A stretch of DNA of 64,000 bases from Ilyomonas sp963847085 (GTDB taxonomy: Bacteria > Bacteroidota > Bacteroidia > Chitinophagales > Chitinophagaceae), in assembly GCA_963847085.1 (NCBI GenBank), contig CAWJYO010000011.1:558001-622000 (forward strand), read 5' to 3'. The notes beneath the pieces are model-generated. The model searched no databases and was not told where the DNA came from. It saw nothing but the letters and a program-made list of their open reading frames with translations. Shown here in pieces: positions 49,122 through 56,466 of this stretch. The position numbers were made by a program, and so were the translations under genes. Position 1 is the first letter of the stretch; the number at the start of each line of letters is the position of its first letter.

Positions 49122-50461
49122 CTATCTCTCAAACTGCAACCGCATACCTGTATAAGATTCAGTAAACATGCCATTTTCATAAATTAAATTGCCATTTACA
49201 AAAGTGTGGGTGATAGAAGAAGAAAAAATAGTGTTTTGCAACGGGCTCCAACCGCATTTGTATATAATGTTATCGGTTGAAACCGGATAAGGTTTGTTCA
49301 TATCCACCAAAACCAAATCTGCATAATAACCTTCGCGAATGAAGCCACGTTCTTTAATGATTGAAGCATAGGGCAACTGCATGACTCATTTTTTCAACCA
49401 CTTTTTCGAGTTTTATTTTGCCTTCTTTTACATATTGCAGCATTAGCAAAACCGAATGCTGAACCAGCGGCAAACCTGCATGTGCTTTTTCATAAGGTTC
49501 ATTTTTTTCGTGCCAGGTATGCGGCGCATGGTCGGTGGCAATTACATCTAAACGATCATCCAACAATGCGTTCCACAATGCCTCTTTGTGATGCGGTGCT
49601 TTGATGGCAGGATTGCATTTGATAAGGTTGCCCAGCACTTCATAATCATCGCTGGTAAAATGCAAATGATGCACACACACTTCGGCAGTGATTCGCTTGT
49701 TGTGCAACGGAATCATATTGGTGAACAGTTGCAATTCCTTCTCCGTTGTAATATGAAGAATATGCAACCGGCTGTTGTGCTTTTTGGCAAACTGAATGGC
49801 TTTAAAACTACTTTCAAAACAAGCTTCTTCATTGCGAATGATAGGATGGTCTTTCGGTTCCAAAGCTTCTTTTTGTTTTTTTAACCATTCCAAATTGGCT
49901 TTGATGATCTTTTCATCTTCGCAATGCGTGGCAATCAACAATTCACTGTTGGAAAAAATGCTATCTAAAGTAAGCGAGTTATCAACCAATAAATTTCCGG
50001 TTGAAGAACCCATAAAAATTTTAATGCCGCACACTTCATTCTTCTTTTCGTTTGTTTTCAACACTTCATCAATATTATCGTTGGAAGTGCCCATATAAAA
50101 CGAATAATTGGCAAGCGATGAAGCGGCTGCAGTTGCATATTTATTTTCAAGCAATTCCTGTGTAAACGCCGGCGGTACTGTGTTGGGCATTTCCATAAAC
50201 GATGTAACACCGCCAGCCACTGCTGCTTTGGCTTCTGTGTAAATGTTGGCTTTGTGAGTTAAGTCCCGGCTCGCGAAAATGTACCTGGTCATCTATCGCT
50301 CCGGGAAGCAAAAATTGGCTTTCGCCATCAATTTCCCTTACCGCATGTGGCACACGAATTTGCGGTGCAATCTGGTGAATGCGGTGATTTTTTATCCATA
50401 CATCACCGTGTGTTATGGTTCCTTCGTTTACGATAGATGTGTTTTTTATAATGTACTCCAT
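49122..50461 (-). CDS. pyrC: dihydroorotase, two frameshifts
   Basis: Third step of pyrimidine synthesis, closing carbamoyl-aspartate to dihydroorotate. The start MEYIIKNTSIVNEGTITHGD at 50461 is followed by LLPGAIDDQVHFREPGLTHK. Here the usual D-x-H-x-H metal motif reads D-D-Q-V-H, so the first metal histidine is glutamine. Later ligands are seen in LHILHITTE, VCVHHLHF and IATDHAPHTWHEK. Two inserted bases break the frame: near 50264 (fix gives PGLTHKANIYTEAK) and near 49386 (fix gives CFNIKERGFIREGYYADLV). Repaired length about 446. I recall the Q in bacteroidetal homologues, so it may be a group trait rather than damage. Confidence 0.92.
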
Positions 50462-50631
50462 GTGTTATCGTTGCTTTGCAAGGTAGAGATTGTTTGAAGA
50501 AAGAGACGTGAAGATGCTTTGTTTTTGCAAAAACATACAAAGCTGCTGTGAAATAACAATGGCTAAAATTGGTGCAAAACCAAACGAAGAGATTAGTCTT
50601 TCTCTCCTTTTCAAACAATTAATTTTGCAGC

Positions 50632-51277
50632 ATGATTACAACCAGAAATTGCAGCCATCCGAACCGATTATCGTTTGCAAACTTTGAATGAAGAAGATGT
50701 TGCCGACAATGCCATTGAACAATTTGCACGCTGGTGGAACGAAGCCGTTAAGAGTGATATTGACGAAGTAAATGCAATGACATTAGCCACGATGGATGAA
50801 GATGATATGCCTTCTGCTCGTATTGTTTTATTAAAAAGCTTTGACGAACGCGGCTTTGTTTTTTTCACCAATTACAACAGTGCAAAAGGAAAAGCCATTG
50901 CGCACCACCCAAAAGCGGCATTGGTTTTTTTTTGGAAAGAACTGGAACGGCAAATTCGCATACAAGGGGCCGTTGAAAAAGTGAGCGATGAAGAAAGCGA
51001 TGAATACTTCAACAGCCGGCCTGTTGGAAGCCGTATTGGGGCATGGGCATCACCACAAAGCGAGGTTATTCGAAACAGACATATTCTGGAAGACAATGTA
51101 ACAAGATTGACAACCGAAATGAAGGAAGAAATTCCCCGACCGACTCATTGGGGCGGATACCGTGTAATGCCCGCCAGCATTGAGTTCTGGCAAGGAAGAA
51201 GCAACCGTTTACACGACAGAATCAAATACAATTTGGAAGGAGAAGGAACCTGGAAGAAAGTAAGATTAGCACCATGA
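50632..51277 (+). CDS. pdxH: pyridoxamine 5'-phosphate oxidase, frameshift near the N-terminus
   Basis: FMN enzyme making pyridoxal 5'-phosphate. The open frame alone starts inside the conserved N-terminus. Removing one A near 50647 joins the ATG at 50632 to ITTRIAAIRTDYRLQTLNEED, the normal start, for about 214 residues. FMN and substrate residues are in NAMTLATMDEDDMPSARIVLLKSFDERGFVFFTNY (in blocks), RPVGSRIGAWASPQS and FWQGRSNRLHDRI. A TAATTTTG element lies 4 bp before the ATG, suggesting a near-leaderless transcript. Several enzymes in this window (CBS, gcvP) use its product. Confidence 0.95.
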
Positions 51278-51290
51278 GGTGAATGGTAAA

Positions 51291-51339
51291 AAGTGAGTGG
51301 TGAGAAAACATTTTCCCTGTTAGATCACTCACCATTCAC
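51291..51339. repeat. imperfect inverted repeat of GTGAATGGTGAGTGG type
   Basis: AGTGAGTGGTGAG (about 51292-51304) faces CTCACCATTCACT (about 51328-51340). Another GGTGAATGG lies just before. It sits between convergent pdxH and the THX gene. Confidence 0.5.
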
Positions 51340-51348
51340 TATTATCAC

Positions 51349-51462
51349 TCATTTTTGCTCTTCTTTCGGAGCTATTTTTTTAGTCACTTTTGAAGCGCGT
51401 GATTTACCAAACGACCCTTTAAAGATTTTTCCTTTTTTTGTTTTTTTATCGCCTCTTCCCAT
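51349..51462 (-). CDS. 30S ribosomal protein THX (37 residues)
   Basis: Reverse-strand reading from the ATG at 51462 gives MGRGDKKTKKGKIFKGSFGK followed by SRASKVTKKIAPKEEQK and TGA. This is the bTHX family, a tiny very basic peptide that sits in a pocket of the small-subunit head. The sequence is almost all Lys, Arg, Gly and Ser. It is convergent with pdxH and is followed on its strand, beyond the stop, by the GTGAATGG repeat. It shares its strand with HU, but a terminator separates them. Confidence 0.9.
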   Translation of the reverse strand: MGRGDKKTKKGKIFKGSFGKSRASKVTKKIAPKEEQK

Positions 51463-51514
51463 GATAATAAAATTGATGTTGTATTAAAAAATTGGTGGCA
51501 AAAATAAGAGTAAA

Positions 51515-51546
51515 AAAAGCAGAAGCATTATTTTACTTCTGCTTTT
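51515..51546. terminator. terminator after the HU gene
   Basis: AAAAGCAGAAG (51515-51525) pairs perfectly with CTTCTGCTTTT (51536-51546), flanked by A/T runs. Confidence 0.8.
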
Positions 51547-51570
51547 AAAAAAGTAGATAGCAAGGCACAA

Positions 51571-51840
51571 TTAGATTTTAGCGCTTAACTCTTTACCGGC
51601 TTTAAAACGGGCCACTTTTTTAGCTTTGATTTTAATGGCTTCACCTGTTTGCGGATTGCGGCCTGTGCGTGCCTGGCGTTTGGAAACAGAGAACGTTCCA
51701 AAACCAACCAACGTTACTTTATCGCCGCCTTTTAAAGTTTTGGTGATTGTTTCGGTGAAGGAATCCAGTGCCGCATTTGCCTGTGCTTTTGTTATACCTG
51801 CATCTTCAGCAAGCTTGGCAACCAATTCAGCTTTGTTCAT
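51571..51840 (-). CDS. HU-family DNA-binding protein
   Basis: 89-residue nucleoid protein. The N-terminal helices MNKAELVAKLAEDAGITKAQANAAL are followed by the signature VTLVGFGTFSVSKRQARTGRNPQTGEAIKIKA, containing the DNA-bending proline in RNPQTG, and the end FKAGKELSAKI. It is of the canonical short type rather than a long-tailed variant. It is a single-gene unit, with a promoter at 51875-51904 and a terminator at 51515-51546. Confidence 0.95.
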   Translation of the reverse strand: MNKAELVAKLAEDAGITKAQANAALDSFTETITKTLKGGDKVTLVGFGTFSVSKRQARTGRNPQTGEAIKIKAKKVARFKAGKELSAKI

Positions 51841-51874
51841 GTTTTTTAGTTTAAATTAAATAGTAATGTGGCGA

Positions 51875-51904
51875 CAAATTTATTGGCTTTTCTCAACCGG
51901 CAAA
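51875..51904 (-). promoter_or_regulatory. promoter of the HU gene
   Basis: On the minus strand TTTG (51904-51901), 18-bp spacer, TAAATTTG (51882-51875), one base short of the usual spacing. The leader would be about 30 nt. Confidence 0.55.
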
Positions 51905-52059
51905 ATATTTTTACTTAAAAATGGCTTAGAATTAAAATGGCTGAAAGCCGCGCGGGGTTTGGGTTTCGTTATTGCGGGTATTATCCTGTTACAAATGCCT
52001 TTGCGCTCTTCGGTTGAAACACTTGCGAACCATGTTTGTTTTTGCCACAATTTTTATCA

Positions 52060-52362
52060 TTAAACGCTTTCCATTAATGTACTAAACGACATCATATTAC
52101 CACGCCATTTTTCATAACTTATTTGTTCTACTTCAGGCAAATATGCTTGTATAAAATCATCATAAGCCTTTCGGTCAGCGACATACAATTGCAACGCATA
52201 CGTAGGTCCTTCCTCTTCATCAATCTCTAACAAACGCACTAATTGATATTGTGTAAAACAACCCGTGTTCATAAGAGCAGTAATGTAAACTTCCCGCATC
52301 CATTGCAGCCACTCGGGTTGTATTGTCCATTCAATTTTAAGAGTGATGTTATAAATGAGCAT
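52060..52362 (-). CDS. DUF4286 family protein
   Basis: 100 residues of a ferredoxin-like single domain: LIYNITLKIEWTIQPEWLQWMREVYI at the N-terminus, a TQYQLVRLLEIDEEEGPTYALQLYV strand pair, then YDDFIQAYLPEV. DUF4286 is a Bacteroidota family without known activity; the fold suggests a dimer. No operon partner is clear, because the HU gene lies 220 bp downstream with its own promoter. Two CAAAAACAAA-type motifs flank it (52035 and 52377). Confidence 0.88.
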   Translation of the reverse strand: MLIYNITLKIEWTIQPEWLQWMREVYITALMNTGCFTQYQLVRLLEIDEEEGPTYALQLYVADRKAYDDFIQAYLPEVEQISYEKWRGNMMSFSTLMESV

Positions 52363-52444
52363 GATTATTTTTCGTGCAAAAACAAAAGGGAAGGAAATAA
52401 GTTATAGTTGTAAAATAATGAAGTCTTAAAACAGCTTCATCTCA

Positions 52445-54121
52445 TTAATCATCTGAAGCCGCCGCTTCCACAACAATTGTATTTAACCGTTTGGTTAAGG
52501 GCAACAATAAAAAGCAGGCAACAATAGCTGCCACTGCACTGATGGCAAAGAAAATAGCTTTGTTATCAAACTGATCCCAGAAGCCGGCAAGAATGCCCGA
52601 AATTTTTCCACCCAATGAAGTTGTAATAAACCAGCCGCCCATCATTAGAGCAGTTAATCTTCGCGGAGCTACTTTTGATGTGAGTGATAATCCAACCGGG
52701 CTTACAAACAATTCACTAATGGTAAATACGCCATAGCTGCTGAATATCCACAAGCTCGAAACTTTGTTAAAGTAGATATCGGTTGATAAACAGGCAAGCA
52801 CCATTACAACAGAAGACAATCCTGCAATTAAAGTTCCCCAAGCAAATTTACTGGGTGTGGATAGCTCTCTGCCACGCCTTTTCATCCAGCCAAGAAAAGC
52901 AACGACAACCGGCGTTAATACAATAATCCAAAAAGGATTGATAGATTGATAAATTTCGGTAGAAACCAATTTTAAGTCCTCTCCCTGCGCCGGATACTTT
53001 TCTTTTGGCAGATTTTGAAAATACAAATCGGTGCCCTGTTTTGTCAGCACTTTTCCTTTGGCATCGGTCTGTGCGCGAAACTGATTGTCAACCACCGGAA
53101 CCTCAGTGGGTTTTGTACTAACCGTTTCTAAAAAACCAAATGGCTTTAATGCAGGCTGAATACTTTTAGGCGCTTCGCGGTCGGTATAAGTTTGCGCCCA
53201 AATGGTTAAGGCTGTTGCATTTTGATTGTAAATATTCCAAAAGATAATAGACACAGCAAATAGAATCAATAGTGTACTGATGCGTTTTTTCTCAAAACCC
53301 TTTGCGCGATACCATAAACTCAAGTAAAAAATAATAATAGGAATACAGGCAAAAATAAAAGCGTCATTAGAGTCAGAGCCCAACAAATTTCCGGGAATAA
53401 ACCAACCAATAACACCGGCAATGATAGCCGGAAGAAAAACGCTTAAAAAGATTTTTGAAATGGGCATATCTCCTTCCTGAACCGGCTTGATAACATCTGC
53501 GTGTTTTACATGTTTCAATCCAAAGGCAAAACATATCAACCCAAGCACCATTCCAAAGCCGGCAGCAGAAAAAGCAATTCCCCATCCATTGTTATCCTGG
53601 TATTTATTATGCAGGTAAGCAGCAACAAAATTGCATACAAATGCGCCAATGTTGATGCCCATATAAAAGATGTTATAAGCAATATCTTTCTTAGGTTTCA
53701 AATCCGGACGATTGTAAATATTGCCTAACAACGTGCTGATATTTGGCTTAAAAAAACCATTTCCAACGATAGCCGAAAACAAACCTGTGTACATCACCGC
53801 ATCGCTTCCATTCAAGGCAAGTAAGAAGTATCCAAGTGCCAATAAAGCGCCGCCTAAAAAAATGGATTTTGTATAACCAAGAATCCTGTCAGCAACCAGC
53901 CCGCCAATAAATGGCGTCAGATAAATCAGGGCTACATAAGTTCCTACAATGCTGATTGCCGCTGCAGTATCCAAACCTCTGCCGCCATGACCAATCGTAT
54001 CGTGCAAATACAAAAAGAAAATTCCAATCATCAAATAAAAACCGAAGCGTTCCCACATTTCGGTAAAAAACAAAACATACAAACCTCGTGGATGCTTTAC
54101 AGTGTTGGAAGCAGTGGTCAT
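52445..54121 (-). CDS. proton-dependent oligopeptide transporter (POT/PTR family)
   Basis: Inner-membrane di/tripeptide:H+ symporter. The TM1 signature E-x-x-E-R is in LFFTEMWERFGFYLMIGI (about residues 15-32), and the PTR2 region in FFKPNISTLLGNIY and AYNIFYMGINIGAF. 558 residues with a large periplasmic or extracytoplasmic insert (about 300-390, QTYTDREAPKSIQPALKPFGF), as often found in bacteroidetal POT proteins. It is intact. It is transcribed divergently from purD with an 87-bp shared promoter region. Confidence 0.93.
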   Translation of the reverse strand: MTTASNTVKHPRGLYVLFFTEMWERFGFYLMIGIFFLYLHDTIGHGGRGLDTAAAISIVGTYVALIYLTPFIGGLVADRILGYTKSIFLGGALLALGYFLLALNGSDAVMYTGLFSAIVGNGFFKPNISTLLGNIYNRPDLKPKKDIAYNIFYMGINIGAFVCNFVAAYLHNKYQDNNGWGIAFSAAGFGMVLGLICFAFGLKHVKHADVIKPVQEGDMPISKIFLSVFLPAIIAGVIGWFIPGNLLGSDSNDAFIFACIPIIIFYLSLWYRAKGFEKKRISTLLILFAVSIIFWNIYNQNATALTIWAQTYTDREAPKSIQPALKPFGFLETVSTKPTEVPVVDNQFRAQTDAKGKVLTKQGTDLYFQNLPKEKYPAQGEDLKLVSTEIYQSINPFWIIVLTPVVVAFLGWMKRRGRELSTPSKFAWGTLIAGLSSVVMVLACLSTDIYFNKVSSLWIFSSYGVFTISELFVSPVGLSLTSKVAPRRLTALMMGGWFITTSLGGKISGILAGFWDQFDNKAIFFAISAVAAIVACFLLLPLTKRLNTIVVEAAASDD

Positions 54122-54208
54122 CTTGAAAATAAATTATGTGCTGCTCAAAGTACAGGAAAAAATAGTTACGATGTAAATTTTACTTTCGCAACCTTTATTC
54201 ATTTATCT

Positions 54209-55483
54209 ATGAACATTCTCTTACTCGGCGCCGGCGGTCGCGAACATGCACTTGCCTGGAAGATGCAGCAAAGCCCGCTTTGCACACAGTTGTTTATTGC
54301 GCCCGGAAACGGTGGCACAGCGCAATGCGGCACCAACATCAACATCAATGTAAACGACTTTACAGCCATTGATGAATTTTGCAATGAAAACAAAATTGAC
54401 ATGCTTGTTGTTGGTCCTGAAGAGCCGCTGGTAAATGGCATCTACGATTTTTTTGGGCAAAAACAAACCTGGAAAGGAATTGTGATCGGGCCCTCAAAAG
54501 AAGCAGCTCAACTGGAAGGTAGCAAGGCGTTTTCAAAACGCTTTATGCAACGACATTCCATACCTACTGCGGCGTATGAAGAGTTTGATGAAAGCAACTA
54601 TCAGTTGGGTATTCAATACATCAAACAACATAGTTTACCCGTTGTTTTAAAAGCCGATGGATTGGCGGCAGGCAAAGGCGTTGTTATCTGCAACACTACA
54701 GAAGAAACATTGCAAGCTTTTGAAAATATGATTGTGCACAAACAATTTGGCAGCGCATCGTCTAAAGTGGTGATTGAGCAATTTCTGCAAGGCATTGAAG
54801 CCAGTGTGTTTGTAATAACCGATGGAAGGGAATATAAAATCATCGGTCATGCAAAAGATTATAAGCGCATTGGTGAAAGCGATACGGGCTTGAACACCGG
54901 CGGAATGGGTTGCGTAAGTCCTGTGCCTTTTGTTACAGATAGCTTCATGAAAAAAGTTGAAGAAAAAATAATTAAACCAACCATTGATGGTTTGCAAAAA
55001 GAGTCGCTCGTTTACAAAGGCTTTGTTTTTTTTGGATTGATGAATGTGCACGATGAACCGTTTCTGATTGAATACAATTGTCGCATGGGCGATCCTGAAA
55101 CAGAAGTGGTGATGCCACGATTGAAGAATGATTTAGTGGAATTGCTTATAGCCGTTAACAACCACAGTTTGCAAAATATTTCCATCGAATATGATGAGCG
55201 TTGCTGCGCTACGGTAATGGCAGTAAGCAAAGGTTATCCGGGAAATTATGACAAAAACAAACCCATTCAATTCAACACGTATAAATCGCACGGCTCTTTA
55301 ATTTTTCATGCCGGAACCAAAGGTGAAGGCGATAACATTGTAACAAATGGAGGACGTGTTTTAGCTGTGTCTTCTTATGGTGATACGATTGGTGAAGCCG
55401 TTGAACATTCATTACATGTTTTACAAGACATTCATTTTGACGGCATGTATTATCGCAAAGACATTGGGTATGAATTTATTTGA
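54209..55483 (+). CDS. purD: phosphoribosylamine-glycine ligase
   Basis: ATP-grasp enzyme of purine synthesis joining glycine to phosphoribosylamine. I chose the ATG at 54209 because MNILLLGAGGREHALAWKMQ is the universal start; a longer frame upstream overlaps the transporter gene. Features are VGPEEPLVNGIYDFF (about 70-84), GSKAFSKRFMQRHSIPTA, LKADGLAAGKGVVIC (about 148-162), TGLNTGGMGCVSPVPF and EYNCRMGDPETEVVMPRL (about 286-303). 424 residues, intact. It contains two CAAAAACAAA motifs in coding sequence (54458 and 55252). Confidence 0.96.
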   Translation: MNILLLGAGGREHALAWKMQQSPLCTQLFIAPGNGGTAQCGTNININVNDFTAIDEFCNENKIDMLVVGPEEPLVNGIYDFFGQKQTWKGIVIGPSKEAAQLEGSKAFSKRFMQRHSIPTAAYEEFDESNYQLGIQYIKQHSLPVVLKADGLAAGKGVVICNTTEETLQAFENMIVHKQFGSASSKVVIEQFLQGIEASVFVITDGREYKIIGHAKDYKRIGESDTGLNTGGMGCVSPVPFVTDSFMKKVEEKIIKPTIDGLQKESLVYKGFVFFGLMNVHDEPFLIEYNCRMGDPETEVVMPRLKNDLVELLIAVNNHSLQNISIEYDERCCATVMAVSKGYPGNYDKNKPIQFNTYKSHGSLIFHAGTKGEGDNIVTNGGRVLAVSSYGDTIGEAVEHSLHVLQDIHFDGMYYRKDIGYEFI

Positions 55484-55489
55484 TATTTT

Positions 55490-55546
55490 TAATGGTTAAT
55501 AGTTAATTGACTTGTACAATCATCTCCAATTAACCATTAACAATTA
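55490..55546. repeat. imperfect inverted repeat of TTAATGGTTAATAGTTAATT type
   Basis: TAATGGTTAATAGTTAATT (55490-55508) faces AATTAACCATTAACAATTA (55528-55546), two mismatches. It lies just after the purD stop and may act as its terminator. Confidence 0.55.
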
Positions 55547-55650
55547 AAAATAAAAAAGCCCTCCCCAAGAATAGGGACGGCCTCTAACGATTGCTTGCCA
55601 TATAAAAAGTTAGTCGTTTCTTTCTGCAAGCGGGAAAGAAACCCGTTCAA

Positions 55651-55899
55651 TTATTTTTTTCCTTTTAAAGAGTCTTTTGTCATTTTTACAGAAGAATCAA
55701 CATTAGCTTTTGCTTCTTTCTTCATTGCATCCAAAGAATCTTTCTTTGCGCTTACAGTAGAATCAATGTTTTCTTTTGTAGCTTTTCCGGCAGAGTCAAC
55801 CGAATTTACTGTTGAATCTGTAGTATTGTTGGTTGAAGTTCCATTGTTGCAGGCTGCAAAAGCACCGATTGCTAATACGACTAAAAGCTTTTTCATCAT
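55651..55899 (-). CDS. small Lys/Asp/Ser-rich lipoprotein
   Basis: About 82 residues from the ATG at 55899. The signal MMKKLLVVLAIGAFAACNN carries the lipobox FAAC. The mature part is low-complexity (TSTNNTTDSTVNSVDS) followed by heptad-like repeats of V/I-D-S-x-K-K-DSL-D/K (KENIDSTVSAKKDSLDAMK, SSVKMTKDSLKGKK), which suggests a charged helix. Function unknown. Bacteroidota carry many such small lipoproteins. Another small lipoprotein gene lies 140 bp away on the same strand. Confidence 0.72.
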   Translation of the reverse strand: MMKKLLVVLAIGAFAACNNGTSTNNTTDSTVNSVDSAGKATKENIDSTVSAKKDSLDAMKKEAKANVDSSVKMTKDSLKGKK

Positions 55900-56040
55900 T
55901 TTGTGTCTGTTTGCATATTTATACCGAAACTGCAATTAAGTAACCCAACTTCAGAAAAAATTTTCAATTTTTTTCTAAAGTCTTCATTATCAGAAAACAA
56001 TTCATTTCCATTGCTCAATATTATTTTCCATAATAAGCTA

Positions 56041-56256
56041 TTATCTCAACGCGCTGTCTTTTCGCGGATCGGTTTTATCGCCTATAATATGATTGGAATC
56101 TTTTCTGATAATAGATGTATCAGGAACGTTTGGAATCACAGCATTCGTTGTATCGTGCGGAGCTGCCGAAGCTGAATCTGATGGTGAAGTTGTACTGCCA
56201 TTGGAGCCACATGCGGCTAATAGAACGATGCCTGCTATTGCAATAAATTGTTTCAT
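56041..56256 (-). CDS. small lipoprotein of unknown function
   Basis: 71 residues. The signal MKQFIAIAGIVLLAACGSNG has the lipobox LAAC. The mature part is Ser/Thr/Asp-rich and disordered, ending KTDPRKDSALR. There is no family match I recognise. It is probably co-regulated with the lipoprotein gene downstream, judging only by proximity and strand. Confidence 0.68.
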   Translation of the reverse strand: MKQFIAIAGIVLLAACGSNGSTTSPSDSASAAPHDTTNAVIPNVPDTSIIRKDSNHIIGDKTDPRKDSALR

Positions 56257-56466
56257 ACCGTGCGTTTTTTGTTTGTTTAAAAATCAATACATAGAAATGT
56301 TGTGCCAATTAAGTGCAAAACCATTTTTTCTTTTGCAGAAAAAAGATGCACCACACAAATTAGAAATTGAGATGGCTTTTGGCTGCTCCATCGTTGCCAA
56401 TTTGTTAAGGTTCGTTTGTAAATTGGATGAATGTTATTAATTTGAACATTGGTTTCAACATTTACT

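Noticed and set aside
51866..52063. 65-residue forward open frame between the HU and DUF4286 genes
   Set aside because: Has a hydrophobic segment but overlaps the HU promoter and a TTTGTTTTTG motif; no family.
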